A stretch of DNA of 64,000 nt. Source: Thalassobaculum sp. OXR-137. Its GTDB lineage: Bacteria > Pseudomonadota > Alphaproteobacteria > Thalassobaculales > Thalassobaculaceae. A program made the position numbers and the translations under genes. The notes under the pieces are model-generated. The model was not told the DNA's origin and made no database searches. It saw nothing but the letters and a program-made list of their open reading frames with translations. Location of the stretch: contig NZ_CP139715.1 in NCBI RefSeq assembly GCF_034377285.1, positions 558,001 to 622,000 of the forward strand. The letters run 5' to 3'. Shown one piece after another: positions 8,533-16,397 of the stretch; the stretch's first letter is position 1, and the number at the start of each line of letters is the position of its first letter.

Positions 8533-9228
8533 ATGCTGGGCACGATCGACGCGGTCATCATCGGCGTGCTCGTCTTCACCGGAGGGCACTTCCTGCTGTC
8601 CTCGGCGCCGATCCGCGACCGGGCGATCGACGCCATCGGAGAAGAGAAGTTCCGGGGCCTGTATTCGCTGGTCATGCTGGGCGGCCTGGTCTGGCTGATC
8701 CTCGCCTTCCGCGACGCACCCTACATGGAGATCTGGGTGCCGGGCGCGGCGACCAAGTGGGTCCCCAACATCCTGGTGCCGATCGCCTGCATCCTGCTCG
8801 TGTCCGGCATCACCACGCGCAGCCCGACCTCGGTCGGCGGCGAGGCCATGCTGGCGGAGCCGACCACCTTCAAGGGCATCCTGACGATCACCCGCCACCC
8901 GTTCCTGTGGGGCACCGGCCTGTGGTCGCTCGGCCACCTGGCGACCAACGGCGATCTCGCCTCGATTCTCCTGTTCGGCGGCATCGCGGTCCTGTCCTTC
9001 GCCGGCATGCCCGCCCTGGACGCCAAGATCCGCCGCAAGGTGGACAGCGCCTGGGGGCCGGTGGCGATGACCACCTCGATCCTGCCGTTCCTCGCCGTCC
9101 TCCAGGGCCGCACCCGCCTCGACCTCGCCGGCATCGGCTGGTGGCGCCTGGGGCTCGGCGTGCTGGTCTGGGTCCTGCTCTACGGCGCCCATCCGTATTA
9201 CGCCGGGGTCTGGCCGCATCCGGGTTGA
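8533..9228 (+). CDS. nnrU: NnrU family integral membrane protein
   Basis: A 231-residue membrane protein with five to six hydrophobic helices. The opening FTGGHFLLSSAPIRDRAIDAIGEEKFRGLYSLVMLGGLVWLILAFRDAP region and the later LTITRHPFLWGTGLWSLGHLATNGDLASILLFGG are hallmark NnrU segments, including the His-Pro pair. NnrU was named from nitrogen-oxide metabolism clusters, but many genomes carry it without denitrification genes and none is seen here. The start at ATG 8533 gives the family length and leaves a 39 bp divergent gap with the DUF3253 gene. Confidence 0.9.
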   Translation: MLGTIDAVIIGVLVFTGGHFLLSSAPIRDRAIDAIGEEKFRGLYSLVMLGGLVWLILAFRDAPYMEIWVPGAATKWVPNILVPIACILLVSGITTRSPTSVGGEAMLAEPTTFKGILTITRHPFLWGTGLWSLGHLATNGDLASILLFGGIAVLSFAGMPALDAKIRRKVDSAWGPVAMTTSILPFLAVLQGRTRLDLAGIGWWRLGLGVLVWVLLYGAHPYYAGVWPHPG

Positions 9229-9305
9229 GGCCAGAAGCCGCCTCGTCAGACGCGTCTTCCTGCTGCTAGGCTCGGTGACTTTCCCACCGGCACAGGCGGC
9301 GCGTC

Positions 9306-10382
9306 ATGCCCTCCACTACCCCTCCCATCTTCGACGGCCATAACGACGTCCTGCTGCGCCTGCACCGCAAGGAGTCCTCCGACGCGGCGACCCAGTTCGT
9401 GAAGGGCGACAACCGCGGCCACCTCGACCTGCCGCGCATGCAGAAGGGCGGGTTCGGCGGCGGCTTCTTCGCCGTGTTCGTGCCGTCGCCCCGGGATCCC
9501 GACGCGGCCGACAACTTCACCGACTCCATGCAGGGCGACAGCTACGACCTGCCGCTGCCCGCCGAACTCGATATCGGCTACGCCCAGCCCATCGCTCTGG
9601 AGATGATGGGCCTGCTGTTCCAGATCGAGAAGGAGAGCGAGGGCGCCTTCACCGTCTGCCGCACCGCCGCCGAGATCCGCGCGGCCCTGGAGCGCGGATC
9701 GGTCGCCGCCATCCTGCATATCGAGGGTGCGGAGACCATCGACCCCGAGTTCCGCTCGCTGGAACTGCTGTACCAGGCGGGCCTGCGCTCCATCGGACCG
9801 GTATGGAGCCGGCCGACCGCCTTCGCCCACGGGGTGCCGTTCCGCTTCCCCGGCAATCCCGATACCGGTCCGGGACTGACCGATCTCGGCAAGGAGCTGA
9901 TCCGGCGCTGCAATCAGATGCGGGTGATGATCGACCTCTCCCACCTGAACGAGGCCGGGTTCTGGGACGTGGCCAAGCTCAGCGATGCGCCGCTGGTCGC
10001 CACCCATTCCAACGCCCACGCGCTCAGCGCCAGTACACGCAACCTGACCGACAGGCAGCTCGCCGCGATCCGCGAGAGCGACGGCATGGTCGGCGTCAAC
10101 TTCGCCACCTGCTTCCTGCGCGCGGACGGGCAGATGAACGCCCAGACCGGGCTCGACGTGATGATGCGCCACTTCGATCACCTGATCGAGCATGTGGGCG
10201 AGGACCGGGTCGGCTTCGGCTCCGATTTCGACGGAGCGACGATCCCGGGCGATATCGGCGACGTGGCCGGGCTGCCGGTCATGCGTCAGGCGATGCGCGA
10301 CCATGGCGTCGATGACGCGCTGATGGAAAAACTGTGCTGGGGCAACTGGGTCCGAGTGCTGGAGAAGACCTGGGGCGCCTGA
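9306..10382 (+). CDS. membrane dipeptidase, peptidase family M19
   Basis: A 358-residue zinc-dependent dipeptidase of the renal dipeptidase (M19) TIM-barrel family. Metal ligands can be followed: FDGHNDVL (His and Asp, residues 9-16), the Glu in LHIEGAET (about 138-145), the His of VATHSNAHALS and of DLSHLNE, and Asp in VGFGSDFDGA near 300. No signal peptide is visible, so it is probably cytoplasmic. Such enzymes cleave dipeptides, often with D-residues, or related amides. An OYE-type oxidoreductase follows 37 bp later on the same strand and may share its transcript. Confidence 0.92.
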   Translation: MPSTTPPIFDGHNDVLLRLHRKESSDAATQFVKGDNRGHLDLPRMQKGGFGGGFFAVFVPSPRDPDAADNFTDSMQGDSYDLPLPAELDIGYAQPIALEMMGLLFQIEKESEGAFTVCRTAAEIRAALERGSVAAILHIEGAETIDPEFRSLELLYQAGLRSIGPVWSRPTAFAHGVPFRFPGNPDTGPGLTDLGKELIRRCNQMRVMIDLSHLNEAGFWDVAKLSDAPLVATHSNAHALSASTRNLTDRQLAAIRESDGMVGVNFATCFLRADGQMNAQTGLDVMMRHFDHLIEHVGEDRVGFGSDFDGATIPGDIGDVAGLPVMRQAMRDHGVDDALMEKLCWGNWVRVLEKTWGA

Positions 10383-10419
10383 TCGCGGGTCGTCACCGGG
10401 CACATCGAAGGGAGACCCT

Positions 10420-11589
10420 ATGGCGACCGAGACCCCGCTCTTGTTCCAGCCGCTGACGATCCGCGGCGTGACTTTGCCGAACCGCGTAGTGCTGTCACCG
10501 CTCTGCATGTATTCGGCCCGGGACGGCGTGGCGAACGACTGGCACTTCTCGCATCTGAGCGCCTTCGCCCGCGGCGGCACCGGCCTGGTCTTCACCGAGG
10601 CGACCGCCGTGCGTCCGGAGGGCCGGATCACCCATGGCTGCTGCGGGCTGTGGACCGACGCCCAGGCCGAGGCCTATGCGCCGATCGCCAAGTTCATCTC
10701 CGGGACCGGCATGATCCCGGCGGTGCAGCTCGCCCATGCCGGCCGCAAGGCCTCGGTGGCGGAGCCCTGGACCGGCGGCAAGCCGCTCGGCCCGGACTCC
10801 CCCAGCAAGGCCGAGCCGTGGCAGACCGTCGGCCCGTCGGCCCTGCCGGTAGGCGATGACTGGCCGACGCCGCATCCGCTGTCCAATGCGGAGATCGGCG
10901 ATATCGTGGACGCCTTCGCCGCCTCCGCCAGGCGCTCGCTCGCCGCAGGCTTCAAGGTGGCGGAGATCCATGCCGCCCACGGCTATCTGCTGCACAGTTT
11001 CCTGTCGCCGCTGACCAACCGGCGCAACGATTCCTACGGCGGCGACCGGGCCGGTCGGATGCGCTTCCTGCTGGAAGTCGCCGAGGCCGTGCGGGCGGTC
11101 TGGCCGGAGGAGCTGCCGCTGTTCTGCCGGATCTCCGCCATCGACGGCCCGCAGGAGGGCTGGTCGATCGAGGATTCCGTGGCGCTGGCAACCGAATTGG
11201 CGGCGCGGGGCGTGGACGTGGTCGACTGCTCGTCGGGCGGCATCGCCGGACCGCCGGCCTATCGCGCTGACTATGCCGGCAAGCCCCTGGAGCGCGCGCC
11301 GCGCGGACCCGGCTTCCAGGTCCCCTTCGCCGAACGGCTGCGGAACGAGGCCGGGGTGAAGACCATGGCGGTCGGCGTCATCACCGAAGCGGCGCAGGCG
11401 GAGGAGATCCTGCAGGAGGGCCGCGCCGACCTGATCGGGATCGGCCGGGAGCTGATGTACAACCCGTTCTGGGCGCTCCATGCGGCGGAAGCGCTGGGAG
11501 CGGACCCGGAGTGCGCGCTCTGGGAGACGCAATACGGCTGGGCGATGGTCCGTCGTTCGGAGATCGCGGCCAGCGGCGGGAAGCGGTAG
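10420..11589 (+). CDS. NADH:flavin oxidoreductase, Old Yellow Enzyme family (YqjM-like)
   Basis: FMN-dependent ene-reductase type TIM barrel, 389 residues. The N-terminus LFQPLTIRGVTLPNRVVLSPLCMYSA has the Cys in the position that tunes the flavin in YqjM-class enzymes. VQLAHAGRKAS, the substrate-binding EIHAAHGYLLHSFLSPLTNRRNDSYGG (about residues 182-208) and the terminal LIGIGRELMYNPFWALHAA phosphate-binding region are all present. It would reduce activated alkenes or similar xenobiotics with NAD(P)H. GAAGGGAGACC lies just before the ATG. Downstream it converges on the GFA gene with a 14 bp gap. Confidence 0.92.
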   Translation: MATETPLLFQPLTIRGVTLPNRVVLSPLCMYSARDGVANDWHFSHLSAFARGGTGLVFTEATAVRPEGRITHGCCGLWTDAQAEAYAPIAKFISGTGMIPAVQLAHAGRKASVAEPWTGGKPLGPDSPSKAEPWQTVGPSALPVGDDWPTPHPLSNAEIGDIVDAFAASARRSLAAGFKVAEIHAAHGYLLHSFLSPLTNRRNDSYGGDRAGRMRFLLEVAEAVRAVWPEELPLFCRISAIDGPQEGWSIEDSVALATELAARGVDVVDCSSGGIAGPPAYRADYAGKPLERAPRGPGFQVPFAERLRNEAGVKTMAVGVITEAAQAEEILQEGRADLIGIGRELMYNPFWALHAAEALGADPECALWETQYGWAMVRRSEIAASGGKR

Positions 11590-11603
11590 GGCCCGCCGAG
11601 GGA

Positions 11604-12011
11604 TCAGCCCGGCACCCCCTCAATCCCCGCGACATTTTCCAATCGGTCGTCCCAGTCCGCCCGGCTGGCGAGGCAGATATGGGCGTCCGGTTGCCTGGAG
11701 ATCGCCCCGTCGATGCAGCCGGCGGGGATCATCAGAAGATCCCCCTCGACTTGGACGCTGGGGACGGCGGACCCGCATGTCACACAGAAACTCTTCTGGT
11801 GCCGCGTTTCCGGGACGCGGTAGGTCCGGACGTTCTCACGACCTGAAAGCCAATCGATCGCCGCGGCCGCGGTAAACAGATTGGCTGCATGCGCGGACCC
11901 GGTGTCCTTTCGGCAGCGCGAGCAGTGACACAGATAGAACCCCTGAATCTCGCCCACGACTTCAAAGCGCACGGCGCCGCACAGACAGGAACCAACCATT
12001 GTCCGGGTCAT
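11604..12011 (-). CDS. GFA-family zinc protein (glutathione-dependent formaldehyde-activating type)
   Basis: A 135-residue protein of the Gfa/CENP-V fold. Zinc ligands are visible as GSCLCGAVRFEV (Cys9, Cys11), YLCHCSRCRKDTGS (three Cys) and FCVTCGSAVP (CxxC). Gfa of Paracoccus was described as accelerating formaldehyde-glutathione adduct formation, but most family members have no assigned substrate, and no glutathione-formaldehyde dehydrogenase is nearby. It is transcribed convergently with the OYE gene. The start could also be the Met at residue 5. Confidence 0.85.
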   Translation of the reverse strand: MTRTMVGSCLCGAVRFEVVGEIQGFYLCHCSRCRKDTGSAHAANLFTAAAAIDWLSGRENVRTYRVPETRHQKSFCVTCGSAVPSVQVEGDLLMIPAGCIDGAISRQPDAHICLASRADWDDRLENVAGIEGVPG

Positions 12012-12065
12012 CTAAGGGATCCTTCCGGCTGTTCGGCGTAGGGCTGGATCATGCGACGGGATCGA

Positions 12066-12204
12066 CCCTTCGACACGCCCCGGCCTCGGGCCGAGGCTGC
12101 TCAGGGCGAGGTCGAATTTTATCCGGAACAAACTTTGACCTCGCCCTGAGCAGCCCCCTGTCCCGGATTTAATCCGGGATTGATCCAGGGGGCGTGTCGA
12201 AGGG
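12066..12204. repeat. large nested palindrome, family 1 (copy 1)
   Basis: A 139 bp nested inverted repeat fills most of the gap between two gene ends. The outer arms (12066-12081 and 12189-12204) are 16 bp and perfectly complementary; the inner arms (12095-12113 and 12137-12155) are 19 bp and perfect, with GGCTGCTCAGGGCGAGGTC on the left. A second small palindrome (TCCCGGAT...ATCCGGGA, 12161-12179) sits in the right flank. The same outer and inner arms recur near 59906-60005. It could act as a bidirectional terminator or RNA-stabilising hairpin; no protein is encoded. Confidence 0.88.
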
Positions 12205-12216
12205 CCGGGGGCCGCG

Positions 12217-12978
12217 TTACTCCACGTAGATCATCTTCTTCGTCATGCCGCCGTCGATCACCAGGTTCTGACCGGTGATGAAGCCCGCCCGGTCGTCGAG
12301 CAGGTAGAGCACCGCCTCGGCGATGTCCTCGGGCGTGCCGACGCGGCCCACAGGGTGCTGCTCCCGGTCGGCGTCGCTATGCGCCGGATCGCGGCGCGTC
12401 GACGCCTTCTGCCAGGGGCCGGTCTCGATCCAGCCGGGCGAGATCGCGTTGACCCGGATCGCCGGGCCGTCGCGGTCGTCGCGGGTACCGAGCGACATGG
12501 CGAGCGCGTGGGTCACCGCCACCACTCCGCCCTTGGCGGCGGAATAGGCTTCGGTGTCCGGCTCGCTCATCAGGGCACGGGAAGAGGCGATGTTCACAAT
12601 CGCCCCGCCACCGGCCGCCCGGAGATGCTTCGCCCCGTGCTTGGCCGTGGCGAGAATGCTGACCAGGCTCACGTCCAGCACCTTGCGCACGGCGTCCAGG
12701 TCGAGGCTCTCGACCGGGCCGTTGGCGTTGATGCCGGCGTTGTTGACGATGGCGTCAAGCCGGCCGAAGCGCTCGACAGTGTGGGCGATGGCGTCGGCCA
12801 CCACCGCCTCGTCGCCGACATCGCCGGCGACGGTCAGGATCCCATCGGGTAGCTCGGCCAGGGCCTCGACGTCGGTATCGATCGCCGCGACCCGGAAGCC
12901 GGCGGCGGACAGGGCCAGCACGGTCGCCCGGCCGATGCCCTGGGCACCGGCGGTGACGAGCGCGACCCTGTCGGCCAT
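12217..12978 (-). CDS. short-chain dehydrogenase/reductase (SDR)
   Basis: Classical SDR of 253 residues. The Rossmann motif is VTAGAQGIGRATV (the TGxxxGxG motif here reads TAGAQGIG), NNAGINANG follows near residue 81, and the catalytic residues are Ser in NIASSRA and the Y-x-x-x-K of EAYSAAKGG. The C-terminal IDGGMTKKM is typical. It would reduce or oxidise a hydroxyl/keto group with NAD(P); the substrate is unknown. It starts 7 bp after argG on the same strand and is probably cotranscribed with it. Confidence 0.9.
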   Translation of the reverse strand: MADRVALVTAGAQGIGRATVLALSAAGFRVAAIDTDVEALAELPDGILTVAGDVGDEAVVADAIAHTVERFGRLDAIVNNAGINANGPVESLDLDAVRKVLDVSLVSILATAKHGAKHLRAAGGGAIVNIASSRALMSEPDTEAYSAAKGGVVAVTHALAMSLGTRDDRDGPAIRVNAISPGWIETGPWQKASTRRDPAHSDADREQHPVGRVGTPEDIAEAVLYLLDDRAGFITGQNLVIDGGMTKKMIYVE

Positions 12979-12985
12979 GGCGGTC

Positions 12986-14206
12986 TTAGCCCTGCAGCAT
13001 CTTCTTCAGACGCAGGCGCAGGGCGTTCAGCTTGATGAAGCCGGCCGCGTCCTTGTGGTCGTAATCGGCCACCGCGCTCTCCTCGAAGGTCACCCAGTCG
13101 GCGGAGAACAGGCTCTTCTCGGCCTTGCGGGCGACGACCATGGCATTGCCCTTGTAGAGCTTCATGGTCACGGTGCCGGTCACCGCCTGCTGGCTGAAGT
13201 CGATGGCCGTCTGGAGCATCTCGCGCTCCGGGGCGAACCAGAAGCCGTTGTAGATGAGCTTGGCGTAGCGCGGCATCAGCTCGTCCTTGAGATGGCCCAT
13301 CTCGCGGTCGAGAGTGATGCTCTCGATGGCCCGATGAGCGACATGCATGATGGTGCCGCCCGGGGTCTCGTACAGGCCGCGGTTCTTCATGCCGACGAAG
13401 CGGTTCTCCACCAGGTCGAGACGGCCGATGCCGTTGGCGCGGCCGAGCTCGTTCAGCTTGGTCAGGATGGTGGCCGGACTGAGCGCCTCGCCGTCGATGG
13501 AGACGGGGTCGCCCTTCTCGAAGCCGATCTCCACGAAGGTCGGCTTATCCGGCGCCTCTTCCGGGGCGATGGTGTTGGACCAGATGTAGTCGGCCGCCTG
13601 GACCGCCGGATCCTCCAGCACCTTACCTTCCGAGGAGACGTGCAGCATGTTGGCGTCGACGGAGAACGGCGCCTCGCCGCGCTTGTCCTTCGGCACCGGG
13701 ATCTGGTGCTTCTCGGCGTAGTCGATCAGCGCGGTGCGCGAGCCGAGGTCCCATTCACGCCACGGAGCGATGATCTTGATGTCCGGCTGCAGCGCGTAAT
13801 AGCTCAGCTCGAAACGGACCTGGTCGTTGCCCTTGCCGGTGGCGCCATGGCAGACGGCATCGGCGCCGGTCTCCTGGGCGATCTCGATCTGCCGCTTGGC
13901 GATGAGCGGCCGGGCGATGGAGGTGCCCAGCAGGTAGGTGCCCTCGTAGACCGTGTTGGCGCGGAACATCGGGAACACGAAGTCGCGCACGAACTCCTCG
14001 CGCAGGTCCTCGATGAAGATTTCCTTGATGCCGAGCAGCTTGGCCTTCTCGCGCGCCGGCTCGAGATCCTCGCCCTGGCCGAGATCGGCGGTGAAGGTCA
14101 CGACCTCGCATCGGTAGGTGTCCTGGAGCCAGCGCAGGATGATGGAGGTGTCCAGGCCACCGGAATAGGCGAGGACGACTTTCTTCACGGACTCGGTATC
14201 GGACAT
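12986..14206 (-). CDS. argG: argininosuccinate synthase
   Basis: Joins citrulline and aspartate with ATP to give argininosuccinate in arginine synthesis. At 406 residues it has the standard length of the enzyme. The ATP-pyrophosphatase P-loop AYSGGLDTS is at residues 12-20, and [13 protein letters not shown], the citrulline/aspartate-binding [16 protein letters not shown] and the MGMKNRG-like [14 protein letters not shown] segment are present. The start at ATG 14206 (MSDTESVKK) is chosen because upstream codons are Arg-rich non-coding sequence. The SDR gene follows at 7 bp. argH is not in the window. Confidence 0.97.
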   Translation of the reverse strand: MSDTESVKKVVLAYSGGLDTSIILRWLQDTYRCEVVTFTADLGQGEDLEPAREKAKLLGIKEIFIEDLREEFVRDFVFPMFRANTVYEGTYLLGTSIARPLIAKRQIEIAQETGADAVCHGATGKGNDQVRFELSYYALQPDIKIIAPWREWDLGSRTALIDYAEKHQIPVPKDKRGEAPFSVDANMLHVSSEGKVLEDPAVQAADYIWSNTIAPEEAPDKPTFVEIGFEKGDPVSIDGEALSPATILTKLNELGRANGIGRLDLVENRFVGMKNRGLYETPGGTIMHVAHRAIESITLDREMGHLKDELMPRYAKLIYNGFWFAPEREMLQTAIDFSQQAVTGTVTMKLYKGNAMVVARKAEKSLFSADWVTFEESAVADYDHKDAAGFIKLNALRLRLKKMLQG

Positions 14207-14343
14207 TGGCTTGCTCGAGGCTCCCTTTCGGCGCGCGGCGCCACCAAGACGACGCGCGACATTCCTGCGCGGCGTTGTAAGGGGGCCGCTCAGACTCGGC
14301 AAGGGGGTGGGCCGGAAACCCGTCGGAAATTACCGCCGGGACG

Positions 14344-16326
14344 TCAGTCCCGCGGCAGCCGGACCGTGACGCTGGTGCCCGCACCCGGCAGGCTGTCCAC
14401 CGTCAGGCGGCCGCCATGGAGCCCGACAAGCGCGCTGCTGAGGGCGAGGCCGAGGCCGGTGCCCTGTCCGCCGGCGGACTTGGCCTGCTCGAACGGCCGC
14501 AGCAGCCGCGGAACCTCATTCGGGTCGATGCCCGGACCGGTGTCGCGCACGGTCATCTGCACCGCCCCCGGCTCCACGACCGTGACGAGTTCCACATAAC
14601 CGTGGGCCGGGGTGAACTTGATGGCGTTGGCCAGCAGGTTGATCAGCACCTGTTTGACCGCCCGCGGGTCGATCCGCAGGATCAGCGACGGGTCCACCGG
14701 GCCGATGTCGAGATGCAGCTCGGCCTCCGCAGCCCGGCCGCGCACCATCCGCGCCGCACGGTCCACCACGTCGCTCAGGGCGACGTCCTCCAGCACCAGG
14801 CTGTACTTGCCCGCTTCCACCTTGGACATGTCGAGGATGTCGTTGATCAGGCTGAGCAGATGATTGCCGCTGGCATGGATGTCTTCGGCGTAGTCGCGGT
14901 AGCGCTCGGCGCCGAGGGGGCCGAAGGCCTCCAGCTTCAGGATCTCCGAGAAACCGAGGATCGCGTTCAGCGGCGTCCGCAGCTCGTGACTCATATTGGC
15001 GAGGAACCGCGACTTGGTCCTGTTGGCGGTCTCGGCCCGCTCCTTCTCCACGGTGAGCTGCTCGGTCACCACCGCCAGGTCGGCCGCATGGCGCTCGGCC
15101 TCGGCCCGGGCTGAATCGAGCTCGGCGACCCGGGCCCGCAGCACCGCCTCCTTCGCCTTCAGCTCGGTGATCGTGGTGCCGGCGATCACGATCCAGCCGT
15201 CCGGCGTCCGCGTCTCACTCATCAGACTGACCGAGCCGTCCTTGTACCGGCGCTCGAACTGGAGCTCGCGATGACGGAGGGCGTGCAGCGCCATGCGCTC
15301 CTCCAGGTCGATCTCCCGTCCGTCATACAGGGTGACCACATCGTCACGGGCCGCGTTGATGCTGGCGCACGCCTCGAAGGTCATGCCGGACTGGAGGGCG
15401 TCTTCCCCGGCCACGCGGGCGAAGGCCTGGTTCCAGACCACCAGACGATCCTCCGGATCGAAGATGCCGATCCGGACGTTGATCGATTCGAGCGCCCTGT
15501 GAAGGACTTCGCGCTGACGGATGATCTCGGTGACTTCCGACCCGACGCTGACCAGGCCGCCATCGCGGGTCACCCGTTCGCGCAGGCGGAAGGTCCGCCC
15601 GTCGGCGAGCGCCATCTCGTAGGAATCGTCGGAAGCCGAGATCCGGTTCTCAAGGCGCCATCGGGCATAGCCCTGGCTCGCCGGGACAGTCTCGGAGCGT
15701 CCGGCGACGGCCATCAGATCCTCGATTCCGCGCCCGATGACTGAGTCGACTTCCTGCAGGCCGAAAATGTCGATCCAGGCCTCGTTGCACAGCACGAGCC
15801 TTTCCTGCTGGTCGAACAGGGCGAAGGGATCCGGGCTGGCGACAAAACTGTCCACCAGACGGGCTTCCGCCACCTCGGCCCGCCGCTCAGCCTCCCTGAG
15901 GCGGGTGGAAATGTCCGCCCGCGGGACCGCGTCGCTCCAGGTCATCAGAATACCGGCGCGATGCGGGGCGAAGCGCGCGCGCAACGTGTGATAGGCGGGG
16001 GCGGCGGTGGCGTCGAAGGCGCAGTCCACCGGGCGGCCGTCGCGCAGAACGCACTGCGCAAGTTGCAGGGGATCGCGGCCGACCCAGCCGGACAGCCGCC
16101 GCACCAGGCTCTTGCCGATAAGGTCCTTCGCGGCGAGGCCGAGCAGGGACAGGGCGCCGGGTGTCGCGTCCGCGCACAGGAAATCGACAATTTCGCAGGT
16201 CGTCGAGTGCACCGGCACCAGCAGCAGCGCACCGAGGAATGCCGCATCCAGCGTGTCGGCGGCGGATGCGAGGGCACCGCCTTGTATGTCTATCGGCTTA
16301 TTCAGGATCGCCAACTCAACCGACAT
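14344..16326 (-). CDS. PAS-domain histidine kinase (tandem copy 1)
   Basis: Sensor kinase of 660 residues from the chosen ATG 16326. No clear transmembrane helix is seen, so it is likely cytoplasmic. Two or three PAS-like modules precede a coiled coil rich in Arg/Glu (about 385-440). MSHELRTPLN gives His447, followed by ILGFSEILK and AEDIHASGNHLLSLINDILDMSKVEAGK. The ATPase domain has LINLLANAIKF, RDTGPGID and GTGLGLALS. The frame stays open to 16443 and would then overlap the neighbour, but the later ATG fits the equal length of its paralogue. No response regulator is adjacent. Confidence 0.87.
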   Translation of the reverse strand: MSVELAILNKPIDIQGGALASAADTLDAAFLGALLLVPVHSTTCEIVDFLCADATPGALSLLGLAAKDLIGKSLVRRLSGWVGRDPLQLAQCVLRDGRPVDCAFDATAAPAYHTLRARFAPHRAGILMTWSDAVPRADISTRLREAERRAEVAEARLVDSFVASPDPFALFDQQERLVLCNEAWIDIFGLQEVDSVIGRGIEDLMAVAGRSETVPASQGYARWRLENRISASDDSYEMALADGRTFRLRERVTRDGGLVSVGSEVTEIIRQREVLHRALESINVRIGIFDPEDRLVVWNQAFARVAGEDALQSGMTFEACASINAARDDVVTLYDGREIDLEERMALHALRHRELQFERRYKDGSVSLMSETRTPDGWIVIAGTTITELKAKEAVLRARVAELDSARAEAERHAADLAVVTEQLTVEKERAETANRTKSRFLANMSHELRTPLNAILGFSEILKLEAFGPLGAERYRDYAEDIHASGNHLLSLINDILDMSKVEAGKYSLVLEDVALSDVVDRAARMVRGRAAEAELHLDIGPVDPSLILRIDPRAVKQVLINLLANAIKFTPAHGYVELVTVVEPGAVQMTVRDTGPGIDPNEVPRLLRPFEQAKSAGGQGTGLGLALSSALVGLHGGRLTVDSLPGAGTSVTVRLPRD

Positions 16327-16397
16327 GGGGGACTGAACCGCAACGTTGGAGTGCGCTCCCGCGATATTCGGCCACGGCCGGTTAATAATCCCTGAAC

